A DNA stretch of 64,000 bases, taken from contig JAJDDT010000073.1 in assembly GCA_029260165.1 (NCBI GenBank), positions 25,489 through 89,488 on the forward strand. Direction: 5' to 3'. The notes beneath the pieces are model-generated. The model had not been told where the DNA came from and made no database searches. It worked only from the letters and a program-made list of their open reading frames with translations. The stretch comes from Phycisphaerae bacterium. GTDB taxonomy: Bacteria; Planctomycetota; Phycisphaerae; UBA1845. Both the position numbers and the translations under genes were made by a program. Position 1 is the first letter of the stretch; each line of letters starts with the position of its first letter. Positions 16,288 to 25,372 of this stretch are shown here, piece after piece.

Positions 16288-17678
16288 TGGAATTCGGGTC
16301 ACCAATGTCCGGTCGCACCGCTCTTGTGATGGTGATGGGGTGCGTTTTAACCGTGATGGGCTGCCGGGAAGATCGCAACGTTGCCCGGGAACCTGATTCG
16401 CACCGTCCATCGAAAACGACGAGCAACCGTATCGATACTCCGGCGGCGGTGCGGCAGAACCTTGGGATCACGTTTGTCAATGTGGAAAGGCGGCCTGTCC
16501 GGAGCACGCGGCGCATTCCGGGGCAATTCGAGTTTCGGCCTGAGGCGCGGCGTGAATACCACGTCATGCTGCCCGGGCGAATCGAATTGCTGGTGCGTCA
16601 GTATGAGCGTGTGGATGTGGGTCAGCCGCTGTTTCATCTCGATTCGCCTGAATGGCAGAAGATGCAGAGCGACATGGTTTCGACCCTGAACGGCATGAAA
16701 CGCAGTCACGCGGATCTCGCCGTTGCGGAGGCGAAGGTGGCGGAGGTGCAGAAGGGGATTGCTTTCCTTGAGCAGCGCATTGCGAGCCTTGCGGAGGCGA
16801 ATGTGCGACAGGTCGAGCTTGAGGCGAAATCAGCAGACAAGCGTAACACGCTGCCGCGACTCAAGGCGGAGGTCGAGGCTGCGAGAACGGGATTCGACGC
16901 AGCGCATGCAAAATATGACGTGATGCTCAGCACGGCTTCGTCGATGACAGGTATTGCCAAGGATGATCTTGATCCGGCTGAGGCGGGGCATGTGCATCTC
17001 GAGGATCGTCAACTGCCGTGGCGTTTGATCAACCGACTGACGATCCGGGCGGAAGCACCGGGTGTGGTGGATCGGCTTTCGGTGACCAATCAGGGCTGGG
17101 CGGGGACGGGCGACCTTGTGCTGGACACGATTGATCCCAGGGCATTGCGTTTTCATGGTGATGCGCTTCAGACGGATATTAATCTGTTTCGCGACGGACA
17201 GCACGCACGGATCGTCCCGCCTCAGGGTGGCAGCATCGACCTGCAGGATACGATCGACGGAACCATTGAGGTGGGTTTCCAGGCTCATACCCAACAGCGC
17301 ACCATTCCCATCTACCTGCTACCCCAAACGCTTCCGCGGTGGGCAAGAGCCGGGATCACCGCCTATCTGGAGGTGTTTATCGAAGGGGACACCTCGCCGG
17401 TGTTGGCGATCCCTGAGGCGGCTGTCATCCGCCAGGGACTCAACGTTGTGTTTTTTCGACGCGATCCGAACGATCCGAACGCGGTCATACGGACAGAAGC
17501 GGACCTTGGTATCAGCGACGGGCGATGGGTGGAAATCCGAAGCGGTGTCATGCTGCGCGACGAGATCGTGCTGAGCGGGGTCTATCCCCTCATGCTTGCG
17601 AGTTCGTCGTCCGGAGAGGTGGAAAAGGGTGGTCATTTTCACGCGGACGGCACGTTTCACGGCGAAAAGGACAAGTAA
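16284..17678 (+). CDS. RND efflux membrane fusion protein (CusB/CzcB-like)
   Basis: A 464-residue periplasmic adaptor. It has a signal peptide with lipobox (MGCVLTVMGC, Cys27), a barrel-sandwich segment (GRIELLVRQYERVDVGQPLFHLDSPEW), a long coiled-coil hairpin (about 130-220), the returning lipoyl half (RAEAPGVVDRLSVTNQGWAGTGDLVLDTIDPRALRF) and a membrane-proximal domain. It ends in a His-containing tail (GGHFHADGTFHGEKDK), which could bind metal. It connects the inner-membrane RND pump to the TolC-type channel; the ATGA overlap shows coupling with the upstream gene. Confidence 0.9.
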   Translation: MMEFGSPMSGRTALVMVMGCVLTVMGCREDRNVAREPDSHRPSKTTSNRIDTPAAVRQNLGITFVNVERRPVRSTRRIPGQFEFRPEARREYHVMLPGRIELLVRQYERVDVGQPLFHLDSPEWQKMQSDMVSTLNGMKRSHADLAVAEAKVAEVQKGIAFLEQRIASLAEANVRQVELEAKSADKRNTLPRLKAEVEAARTGFDAAHAKYDVMLSTASSMTGIAKDDLDPAEAGHVHLEDRQLPWRLINRLTIRAEAPGVVDRLSVTNQGWAGTGDLVLDTIDPRALRFHGDALQTDINLFRDGQHARIVPPQGGSIDLQDTIDGTIEVGFQAHTQQRTIPIYLLPQTLPRWARAGITAYLEVFIEGDTSPVLAIPEAAVIRQGLNVVFFRRDPNDPNAVIRTEADLGISDGRWVEIRSGVMLRDEIVLSGVYPLMLASSSSGEVEKGGHFHADGTFHGEKDK

Positions 17679-17690
17679 CGGAGAACGCGC

Positions 17691-20600
17691 ATGTTGAAAA
17701 AACTCCTGCAGTTTTCCGTGGAAAACACGGGACTTGTCCTCATGGTCGCGGTGCTCACGCTGGGATTGGCTGCGTACGAAGTGCCCAGGATGGCTGTCGA
17801 TGTCTTCCCCGAGTTGAATGCGCCGACGGTCACGATCATGACCGAATCTCCCGGATACGCGGCGGACGAAGTGGAACAATACATTACGTTTCCCGTTGAA
17901 AGCTCGGTCAATGGTCTGCCCGGGGTGCGCCGGGTGCGCAGCGCGAGTGCGATCGGTCTGTCGATCGTCTGGGTCGAATTCGACTGGGGGGTGGACATCT
18001 ATCGGGCGCGGTATCTCGTGTCCGAAAGGTTGAGCCTTGCGGAGGAACGTCTGCCGCAGGACGTGCACACGGAAATTACGCCGGTGACGAGCGTCACCGG
18101 GGAGATCATGTTGATCTCGATTCGTTCGCCGGACGGCAGCGTCAGTCCGATGGAGCTGCGCGCTTTCGGCGAGTTCGACCTGCGCAACCGGTTGCTCAGC
18201 GTTCCCGGCGTGTCGCAGGTCGTTGCGATCGGTGGCGAGCTTCCTGAATATCAGGTCAACGTGGATCAGGATCGACTGCGTCTGTATGGGTTCACCATCA
18301 AGGACGTCGTCGAGGCTGCGTCTCAAGCGCACAGCACCGCGGGGGCTGGTTATCTTCTCAACGTGGACGGACTGGAGATTCCCCTTCGGCAGACGGCGCG
18401 GGTGACGAGCGTGGAGGACATTCGTTCGACCGTCATCCGGTACGATGTGGGCGTGCCGATCACGATAGGCCAGGTGGCTGATGTCGAACTGGCACCGGCG
18501 CTCAAGCGCGGTACCGCCTCCGAAGCCGGCACACCGGCGGTCGTTCTCAGCATCCAGAAAGCACCGGGAACCAACACGCTCGCCCTGACAGACGCGGTGG
18601 ACAACGCACTGGATGCGGTCGAAGCGGGGATGAGACCCGGTATTGAACTAAATCGCCACGCCTTCCGGCAAACTGATTTTATCAACCTGTCGCTGAACAA
18701 TGTCGTGACAGTGGCGCGGGATGCTGCGATCATCGTCGCGATCGTCCTCGTGCTGTTTCTGCTCAATATTCGCACAACCATCATCACGCTGACGGCTATT
18801 CCCCTTTCGATCGCGCTCGCGCTGCTCGTTTTGTGGGGTTGGGGCGAGACGATCAATGTCATGACGCTTGGCGGATTGGCGGTGGCGATTGGTGTGGTGG
18901 TGGATGACGGCATCATTGACGTGGAAAACGTCTACCGCCGTCTTCGCGAAAACCAGCAATTACCACCCTCGCAACAACACCCGCAGCCAAACGTGATTTT
19001 CACCGCGAGCAACGAAATCCGCAGTTCGATCATGTTCGCCACGCTGATCATCGTGATCGTTTTTGTCCCGATGCTGTTTCTGCAGGGACTGGAGGGTCGA
19101 TTCTTTCGACCGCTCGGGATCACTTACATACTCTCCATCGCCGCCTCCCTGCTCGTCGCGATGACCGTGACACCGGCGCTGTCCAGGGTGTTACTACGCG
19201 GGAATTTCGGAGACGTCGATCGGGAAACACCGCTCGTCCGATGGATCAAGGCCGTCTACCGACCCATGCTTCGGTTCGTTATCCGGTTTCGCAAGCTCAC
19301 CGTCACCACAGCCCTTTGCGCGACCGTGTTGAGCCTGTTCCTGGCGAGCACGTTTGGAACAAGCTTCCTTCCCGAATTCAACGAGGGGACGTTCACCGTG
19401 TTTCTGATGGCGCCACCGGGGACGTCGCTCGAGGAGAGCGATCGCATCGCTCAGGGGGTGGAGGAGCGGCTTGCGGAAATCGACGGCGTTCGCTCTGTCG
19501 TGCGACGTACCGGCCGGGCCGAGCGCGATGAACATGCCGAACCGGTCAGCAACAGTGAAATCGACGTGTCGGTCAAAACCGGATTCGACAAGGCTGATGT
19601 GCGACACGAGATCGACGGGATTCTGTCCGCAGTTCCGGGAATCACCACGATCATCGGTCAGCCCATCGAACATCGGCTTTCACACATCATGTCGGGTACG
19701 CCGGCTGCCATCGCGATCAACGTTTACGGGGACGACCTGGAGAAGCTCCGCAAGATCGCCGGGGAGATTGAATCGGTCATCGAACCGCTACCGGGGACGC
19801 GCGACGTTGCAGCCAATCGTGAGGTCATGATTACGTCGCTTCCGATTCGTTTTCGCCACAACGAGCTGGCTCGATGGGGGCTCACGCCGGTCGACGCAGC
19901 CGAGCAGGTCCGCGACGCTGTCTTTGGTGAAACGGTCGCCGTCGTGAACGATGGCGTGAACATTTATGACATCGTTGTCCGACTCTCACCGGAGCACCGC
20001 AAACGGATTCAACAAATCAGGGAGCTGATGATTCGTGGGCGCGATGGTGCCCTTGTGCGACTGAACGAGGTGGCTGACGTGGGCATCGAGAAGGCGTCCA
20101 ACCTCATCTCGCGGGAGAATGCGCAGCGAAAAGCCGTGATCTCCTGCAACGTCAGTGACGGTTACAACCTAGGGGATCTTGTCGCAGAAGTTCAAAAACG
20201 AGTCAACCCGATCGTCGCCCAATATGGCTACGCCGTCTCGTACGGTGGACAGTTTGAAGCACAACAATCCGCCGCACAGACCCTGTATGTCATGAGCGGC
20301 ATGGTCGCGGTCATCATGCTGCTGATACTCAACATGTCGCTCGGTTCCACCAGGGCAGCTTTGCTGGTCATGGTCAATCTTCCGCTCGCGCTCATCGGTG
20401 GAATCGTCGCGATTTTCCTGTCCGAGTCGCAGAGCATCTCTGGAAACGTGTTGGCGTTGTTTGGGATTGGCGACCGTTATGAGGCACCGGTTGTCTCCAT
20501 CGCGAGCATGGTTGGGTTTATCACGCTGTTCGGGATTGCCGTTCGAAACGGAATCCTGCTCGTCAATCACTACGCCTATCTGGTAAAAGAGGAAAACAAG

Positions 20601-20858
20601 TCCCTGGCCGACGCGATCATGCAGGGATCGCAGGAGCGACTCGTGCCCATCCTGATGACCGCGTTGACGGCTGTTCTGGGGCTGTTGCCCATCGCGTGGG
20701 CCAAAGGCGAATCGGGCAGTGAGATATTGGCACCGATGGCGATCGTCGTGCTTGGCGGACTGGTGACCTCGACGCTGTTGAATCTGGTTGTCGTACCAGC
20801 CGGTTACGCGTTAATCTTTCGTGCGGGACACATTGACAATGCGAACGAACAGGAATAA
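17691..20858 (+). CDS. Heavy-metal-type RND efflux transporter (CzcA/CusA family)
   Basis: A 1055-residue inner-membrane proton-driven pump with twelve expected transmembrane helices and two large periplasmic loops. Recognisable stretches are VEQYITFPVESSVNGLPGV near residue 60 and GGLAVAIGVVVDDGIIDVEN in the TM4 region. The TM4 segment lacks the DFG...DG signature of the Zn/Co/Cd CzcA class and reads more like cyanobacterial and planctomycete relatives, so the metal cannot be assigned. It lies 12 bases after the adaptor gene and is followed by a His-rich lipoprotein gene. Family call secure; substrate open. Confidence 0.92.
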   Translation: MLKKLLQFSVENTGLVLMVAVLTLGLAAYEVPRMAVDVFPELNAPTVTIMTESPGYAADEVEQYITFPVESSVNGLPGVRRVRSASAIGLSIVWVEFDWGVDIYRARYLVSERLSLAEERLPQDVHTEITPVTSVTGEIMLISIRSPDGSVSPMELRAFGEFDLRNRLLSVPGVSQVVAIGGELPEYQVNVDQDRLRLYGFTIKDVVEAASQAHSTAGAGYLLNVDGLEIPLRQTARVTSVEDIRSTVIRYDVGVPITIGQVADVELAPALKRGTASEAGTPAVVLSIQKAPGTNTLALTDAVDNALDAVEAGMRPGIELNRHAFRQTDFINLSLNNVVTVARDAAIIVAIVLVLFLLNIRTTIITLTAIPLSIALALLVLWGWGETINVMTLGGLAVAIGVVVDDGIIDVENVYRRLRENQQLPPSQQHPQPNVIFTASNEIRSSIMFATLIIVIVFVPMLFLQGLEGRFFRPLGITYILSIAASLLVAMTVTPALSRVLLRGNFGDVDRETPLVRWIKAVYRPMLRFVIRFRKLTVTTALCATVLSLFLASTFGTSFLPEFNEGTFTVFLMAPPGTSLEESDRIAQGVEERLAEIDGVRSVVRRTGRAERDEHAEPVSNSEIDVSVKTGFDKADVRHEIDGILSAVPGITTIIGQPIEHRLSHIMSGTPAAIAINVYGDDLEKLRKIAGEIESVIEPLPGTRDVAANREVMITSLPIRFRHNELARWGLTPVDAAEQVRDAVFGETVAVVNDGVNIYDIVVRLSPEHRKRIQQIRELMIRGRDGALVRLNEVADVGIEKASNLISRENAQRKAVISCNVSDGYNLGDLVAEVQKRVNPIVAQYGYAVSYGGQFEAQQSAAQTLYVMSGMVAVIMLLILNMSLGSTRAALLVMVNLPLALIGGIVAIFLSESQSISGNVLALFGIGDRYEAPVVSIASMVGFITLFGIAVRNGILLVNHYAYLVKEENKSLADAIMQGSQERLVPILMTALTAVLGLLPIAWAKGESGSEILAPMAIVVLGGLVTSTLLNLVVVPAGYALIFRAGHIDNANEQE

Positions 20859-20886
20859 TGAATTTGAACATGGGAAGGACATTGCC

Positions 20887-21393
20887 GTGAATCGATTATT
20901 ATTGGCAACGGGTATCGTTGCGTGTTTTTCACTCGGCGTCGGTTGCAAGCGTGATTCTGTCGAACAGGAGAATTCGCCCGCCCCGGAGAATGCGTCGAAC
21001 GGTGACCATGCGCATGCCGAGGGTGCGGACGACGATCCAGGGCGACAGGCGAGCGGTCATCACGACGAGGTTTCGATCGGCAGTGTCGCAATCGGCGACC
21101 TGACGGTTGCATTCGCCCAGGGACACGGAAAAGTCGAACCGGGCAGGGAAGGGCATCTGGTCGTCAAGCTCCCCTACAACGACAAGGGAGCGACGACCGT
21201 CCGCGCGTGGCTGGGAACGGAGGACCGCACCGCCTCTTTTGTGGGCAAGGGTCAATACGCACCGTCGCACGACGACTATGATGTCCACGCGATCGCCCCC
21301 GATCCGTTGCCGGAAAACGTGATGTGGTGGATCGAAATTGAGAAGCCGGACGGGAAAAAAGTCGTGGGATCCATCAAACCGCTACTGAAATAG
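20887..21393 (+). CDS. His-rich lipoprotein following the RND pump
   Basis: A 168-residue lipoprotein with signal peptide and lipobox (IVACFSLGVGC, Cys20). A His/Asp-rich linker follows (GDHAHAEG, SGHHDE), then a small beta domain of about 100 residues with the stretch HLVVKLPYNDKGATTVRAWLG. The start is GTG at 20887, giving a proper signal peptide. By position and composition it may be a periplasmic metal carrier or sensor for the adjacent pump; that is inference. No family was recognised with confidence. Confidence 0.65.
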   Translation: MNRLLLATGIVACFSLGVGCKRDSVEQENSPAPENASNGDHAHAEGADDDPGRQASGHHDEVSIGSVAIGDLTVAFAQGHGKVEPGREGHLVVKLPYNDKGATTVRAWLGTEDRTASFVGKGQYAPSHDDYDVHAIAPDPLPENVMWWIEIEKPDGKKVVGSIKPLLK

Positions 21394-21527
21394 CGGTTGT
21401 TCGGGAAAAATTCCAATCGGGATCGACACGGTGAATCCGGCGACTAATAATCCGGTGGCAACGTCGGTGCGACTCGGGCTGGTGCGCACCCATCGAAACC
21501 GTTCACAGGCGAAAGGGGTACGGACGG

Positions 21528-22601
21528 ATGAAACCAACACATCTGGTGGTTTTCGTGTTATTGGCCGTCAGTTTGATCACGATTCTTGTCAAGGGAGGTG
21601 CCGGCGTGGGGCAACATCAAAAAACACCGGGTCAGGAGATGGCTGCTTTGAACGAGGCGAATCTACCGAAATACTCCGACAGCGGGTTCAATCTGGCACG
21701 ATTGTCGAAAGACAAAGTCGCAGAGCTGGCCAAAGACCTTCCAGACGAGGAGCGACGCATTCTCCTGAACGAAGGAACAGAGAAGGCCTTCTGTGGGACA
21801 TTGCTGGACAACAAGAAGGACGGGGTCTACACCTGCCGTCTTTGTGGTCTGCCGTTGTTTGGGTCGGATTCGAAATTCAAGTCCGGAACGGGCTGGCCCA
21901 GCTTTTTCCAGCCAATTGACAAGGACCACGTTCACTACGAACAGGACACGAGCCTCGGAAGGGTTCGGACGGAAATCGAGTGCGTTCGGTGCCGATCGCA
22001 TCTGGGACACGTTTTCGATGACGGACCCAAGCCAACGGGGAAGCGTTTCTGCCTGAATTCCGCGTCGCTGGTGTTTCACGATCAGGGAGCGGAGATGCCG
22101 CCGGAGTCAACCCCGGTCAAATCCGAGACCGCCTATTTTGCGGGGGGTTGTTTCTGGGGAGTCGAAGACCGGTTCCAGCAGGTGCCCGGTGTCATCGAGG
22201 CGGTTTCCGGTTATCAGGGAGGAGCCACCGACAAGCCAACCTACCGTCAGGTCTGCGACGGCGATACCGGACACGCCGAGACCGTCCGTGTCGCGTTTGA
22301 CCCATCGACCGTCACCTATCGCGAGCTTCTGGAACGATTCTTCACGTTCCACGATCCAACCCAGCTCAACCGTCAGGGGCCTGATTTCGGCACGCAATAC
22401 CGGTCGGCGGTCTTCGCAGCCGATGCGGATCAGTTGAAAACCGTGAAAGCATTCATCGACGAATCCCGGAAATCGGAGCGATTCAAGGATCGCAAAATCG
22501 TCACCGACGTTGCGATGGCAGGGCCTTTTTTCGAGGCGGAGGAGTATCATCAGAACTACCACGCCAAAAATGGTGGGTCCTGCGCGCTGCCCGGTAAATA
22601 A
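21528..22601 (+). CDS. msrBA: Membrane-anchored MsrB-MsrA methionine sulfoxide reductase fusion
   Basis: A 357-residue fusion that repairs oxidised methionines of both R and S stereochemistry. The N-terminal hydrophobic segment (LVVFVLLAVSLITILV) directs it to the envelope. The MsrB domain (about 55-190) has zinc-type CxxC pairs (CRLC, CVRC) and the catalytic Cys175 in RFCLNSAS. The MsrA domain (about 200-357) has catalytic Cys208 in GCFWG and the motif GHAETVRVAFDP. The order MsrB then MsrA is the reverse of many fusions. An export signal suggests protection of envelope proteins, which fits its place after a metal efflux operon. Confidence 0.92.
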   Translation: MKPTHLVVFVLLAVSLITILVKGGAGVGQHQKTPGQEMAALNEANLPKYSDSGFNLARLSKDKVAELAKDLPDEERRILLNEGTEKAFCGTLLDNKKDGVYTCRLCGLPLFGSDSKFKSGTGWPSFFQPIDKDHVHYEQDTSLGRVRTEIECVRCRSHLGHVFDDGPKPTGKRFCLNSASLVFHDQGAEMPPESTPVKSETAYFAGGCFWGVEDRFQQVPGVIEAVSGYQGGATDKPTYRQVCDGDTGHAETVRVAFDPSTVTYRELLERFFTFHDPTQLNRQGPDFGTQYRSAVFAADADQLKTVKAFIDESRKSERFKDRKIVTDVAMAGPFFEAEEYHQNYHAKNGGSCALPGK

Positions 22602-22683
22602 CCACAAACCAGCCCATCGCCGACTGTTTTGCTGCGCGCGGACAACATCCGAAACCTGAAGTCATTTTTTTCGGGATTGTCGC

Positions 22684-22712
22684 TTGACGGGGTGCTACAC
22701 TTGTAGTAGATT
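22684..22712 (+). promoter_or_regulatory. Promoter with BlaI/MecI-type operator
   Basis: A -35 TTGACG (22684-22689) and a -10 TAGATT (22707-22712) are separated by 17 bases. A perfect palindrome CTACACTTGTAG (22695-22706) matches the BlaI/MecI operator core TACAnnTGTA and fills the spacer. A further TACA half-site lies at 22717-22720. The blaI-like gene begins at 22747, so autorepression is the natural reading. Confidence 0.75.
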
Positions 22713-22746
22713 GTGCTACAGATGTGGCGTTTGGCTGGGATGACGC

Positions 22747-23127
22747 ATGAAATTGTCCAATTCTGAATGGAAAATTATGAACATCGTCTGGCAACAGTCG
22801 CCGGCGAGTGTTCGCGACGTCCTGGAGAGGGTCGAAGGCGAGACGGCGTGGTCGTATTCAACGGTCAAAACGCTGCTCACCCGCCTCGCCGACAAGGGCG
22901 TGTTGACCGTGCGAAAACGAGCGAACACCAGCTTGTTCAAGCCTCTGATCAGCGAACAGCAGGCGCGCAGGTCAGCCATTCGCTCGCTGCTCGACAGTGC
23001 GTTTGGCGGAACGTTCGGCTCGCTTCTTCAACACGTTGCCCAGGAAGAGAACCTGAATGAGCGCGATCGCGCGACCCTGACGGGTATGCTCTCAGAACTC
23101 GATGCTCAAAAAGGGGACGCGCCATGA
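22747..23127 (+). CDS. BlaI/MecI family transcriptional repressor
   Basis: A 126-residue penicillinase-repressor family protein: winged helix (LSNSEWKIMNIVWQQSPASVRDVLERV, then WSYSTVKTLLTRLADKGVL) and a dimerisation tail. BlaI-type repressors bind TACAnnTGTA operators as dimers and are removed by cleavage induced by the partner M56 peptidase. Such an operator is in its own promoter. The stop overlaps the start of the M56 peptidase gene by four bases. No beta-lactamase gene is nearby, so the regulated genes are probably the downstream stress proteins or genes elsewhere. Confidence 0.9.
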   Translation: MKLSNSEWKIMNIVWQQSPASVRDVLERVEGETAWSYSTVKTLLTRLADKGVLTVRKRANTSLFKPLISEQQARRSAIRSLLDSAFGGTFGSLLQHVAQEENLNERDRATLTGMLSELDAQKGDAP

Positions 23128-24212
23128 TCGAGACGATTGCGAACTTGGCGCTGTTCTGGTGGGGATGGATGTCGGCGATGTCCGTGCAGTTGATCGCGGT
23201 TTTTGCCGTCGTGTTTCTACTGGATCGGATCCTTCGTCGTTGGGTCTGGCCTGAACTGCTGTCGGTGCTCTGGTTGGTGGCGATGCTCAAGCTTGTCGTC
23301 CCCCCCGCCGTTACCTCGCCGGTGAGCATAGCCAACTTCGTTCCCGTCAACGCGGCGGTTTCGTCGATCGCGGGAGGTTCGATTTCAGAAACACCTGTCT
23401 CGATATTGTTCATCGTATGGGTCGCCGGGGTCATTGCTCTTGGAACCTGGACAACATGGCAATACATGCGCACAAAACGGAATTGGCTGGGTTGTCGCGA
23501 AGCGACAGCTCCGCGGTGGCTCGTTGAATCGACAGCGAAACTGCGAACGCGTCTCGGCATCGGGCGGTCCGTTCGCCTTTCGATCCGAGATGGCGTGACC
23601 GGATCAGCCGTGGTGGGTTTTTTCAAACCGACCGTCGTCCTGCCTGCTGCATTTGTTGCCGATCGACCGAGACGCGAAATCGAACATGTTCTCATGCACG
23701 AGCTTGCCCATGTCAAACGGTTCGACCCGATCGCGAGCTTGTTTTGCCTTGCGTTGCAGATGGCCTATTGGTTTCACCCGGCTGTCTGGGTCGCGCGATC
23801 ACGATTGGCCACCCTTCGCGAAATCTGCTGCGATCGGTTGGTCGCAGACTCGCTTGGCGGGCAATCCCGTCAATATCGAGACACGCTGCTGGAACTGGCC
23901 CGCCCCTGGGTCATGAAACCCCGTCCCGGGCACCTCGGACTGATCCATCGGCACAGTCAGCTGCTTCATCGGCTGGAATGGCTTGAACGATCGTTTTCGG
24001 CTGGGGTGATGTGGCGACGCCTGGCCACCCTGGGCTTGTGTACACTGCTCTTTGTGTGTTGTGTGCCTCTGGCGATACAACCACCGCCACCGGTCATCGC
24101 CTCCAATTTCGAATCCGCAATTCTTCCCGACGATCCGGGCTGTATGCGCACGCGATTCGCCGTCATGCGGGCATTGGCCAATCAGGAGAAAGCCGGGTCA
24201 CCGGTATTCTAG
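23124..24212 (+). CDS. BlaR1/MecR1-type M56 membrane metallopeptidase without sensor domain
   Basis: A 362-residue polytopic membrane protease of family M56. N-terminal helices are followed by the zinc site HELAH at about 192-196 (LMHELAHVKRFDP) and by the conserved EICCDRLVADSLGG region. A further transmembrane helix lies near LGLCTLLFVCCVPLAI. After it only some 45 residues remain, so the penicillin-binding sensor domain of BlaR1 is missing and the signal must be sensed otherwise. It is expected to trigger inactivation of the coupled BlaI-type repressor. Confidence 0.88.
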   Translation: MIETIANLALFWWGWMSAMSVQLIAVFAVVFLLDRILRRWVWPELLSVLWLVAMLKLVVPPAVTSPVSIANFVPVNAAVSSIAGGSISETPVSILFIVWVAGVIALGTWTTWQYMRTKRNWLGCREATAPRWLVESTAKLRTRLGIGRSVRLSIRDGVTGSAVVGFFKPTVVLPAAFVADRPRREIEHVLMHELAHVKRFDPIASLFCLALQMAYWFHPAVWVARSRLATLREICCDRLVADSLGGQSRQYRDTLLELARPWVMKPRPGHLGLIHRHSQLLHRLEWLERSFSAGVMWRRLATLGLCTLLFVCCVPLAIQPPPPVIASNFESAILPDDPGCMRTRFAVMRALANQEKAGSPVF

Positions 24213-24260
24213 AAACGCGTTTCGACCAGGAACACCTGTTTTTCAAGAGGAAAACAAATT

Positions 24261-24644
24261 ATGACAGACAATACGAACCCCCCTGTCGGTGCCATTGCGT
24301 GGCACGATCTGACCGTACCGAACGCCGACGACGTCCGTAAGTTTTACGGCGAAGTCGTTGGCTGGACATCGGAACCGGTCAGCATGGGTGATTACGACGA
24401 TTACAGCGTGAATTGTCCCGGGAGCGGAGAAACCGTTGCGGGGATTTGCCACGCTCGCGGAACCAATGCTGACGTGCCGGCGCAATGGCTCGTCTACATC
24501 GTGGTCGCCGACGTGGAAGCGAGTGCGAAAAAATGCGTCGAGCTGGGCGGGAAAATCGTCAACGAACCGCGATCCTGCGGTGGTGGGAAAATGTGCGTCA
24601 TCCAGGACCCCGCAGGTGCCATCGCAGCGATCTATCAACAATAA
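24261..24644 (+). CDS. VOC superfamily (glyoxalase-like) protein
   Basis: A 127-residue cytoplasmic protein of the vicinal oxygen chelate fold with paired beta-alpha-beta-beta-beta modules. IAWHDLTVPNADDVRKFYGEVVGW is the first module, and WLVYIVVADVEASAKKCVELGGKIV with MCVIQDPAGAIAAIYQ is the second. Substrate is not predictable. It lies between the M56 peptidase gene and a DUF1579 gene on the same strand, and may be part of the same regulated group. Confidence 0.85.
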   Translation: MTDNTNPPVGAIAWHDLTVPNADDVRKFYGEVVGWTSEPVSMGDYDDYSVNCPGSGETVAGICHARGTNADVPAQWLVYIVVADVEASAKKCVELGGKIVNEPRSCGGGKMCVIQDPAGAIAAIYQQ

Positions 24645-24675
24645 CTGTTCCTGATGATGACGGCTTGAAAATCAA

Positions 24676-24693
24676 TCGCCAGCCGACTGGCGA
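24676..24693. other. Intergenic hairpin
   Basis: A perfect 7-bp stem TCGCCAG/CTGGCGA with a 4-base loop lies between the VOC and DUF1579 genes. There is no T-tract after it on either strand, so it is more likely an RNA-stabilising or attenuating hairpin than a terminator. Confidence 0.35.
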
Positions 24694-24725
24694 GCCACAT
24701 GCATCAAAACTAGGGAGACTGACAG

Positions 24726-25340
24726 ATGAAGCGAACGATTACAGTGTTGGGCATCACAGGTGTGGTGGCTGCGTTCATGTCGACGATGGGCACGTCACAG
24801 GAGAAAACACCGCGATCCCCGGAAGACATGGCCAAGCTGGCTGAGGCGATGCAGAAAGCGCAGCGTTACATCAGCCCCGGCGAACATCACGAGGTGCTTA
24901 AAAAGTTCCTGGGTGAATGGAAAACGGAATCACGTTTTTTCATGGGCACGAAACCAACACCCGCAGAGCCTGGCGAGACGAAGACACGGTGGCTTGTCGA
25001 AGGACGTTGGTTGATCTCGGAGTCAAAGGGTCAACTGATGGGCAGACCCTTCGAGTCGTACTCCATCATAGGCTACGACAATTTCAAGATGAGCTACGTT
25101 ATCACGACCGTATCAAGCTGGGACACCGCGATGAATCGTGTTGAAGGCGACATGACGCGGGACGGCAGGTCGATGCTTCTCTATGGCACACTTGACGAAT
25201 ACCTGACCGGCGAACACGACAAGATGGTCAAGCTGGCCTATCGGTTCAAATCGAATGATAAGATGACTATGGAGATTCACGACCTGCCGATCGGTGAGAC
25301 GAACACCAAGGTCGTGGAAGTAACCTACACGAGAAAGTAA
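24726..25340 (+). CDS. Exported DUF1579 family protein
   Basis: A 204-residue protein with an N-terminal signal segment (ITVLGITGVVAAFMSTMGTS) and a DUF1579 lipocalin-like domain (LKKFLGEWKTESRFF, RWLVEGRWLISE, SYSIIGYDNFKMSYV). The function of DUF1579 proteins is not established. The gene sits between VOC and SRPBCC genes on the same strand; such small-protein groups often respond to stress regulators, and the BlaI/M56 pair is just upstream. Confidence 0.82.
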   Translation: MKRTITVLGITGVVAAFMSTMGTSQEKTPRSPEDMAKLAEAMQKAQRYISPGEHHEVLKKFLGEWKTESRFFMGTKPTPAEPGETKTRWLVEGRWLISESKGQLMGRPFESYSIIGYDNFKMSYVITTVSSWDTAMNRVEGDMTRDGRSMLLYGTLDEYLTGEHDKMVKLAYRFKSNDKMTMEIHDLPIGETNTKVVEVTYTRK

Positions 25341-25372
25341 TCCGCTACGCCCAGCCACAAGGAGCGACAGAC

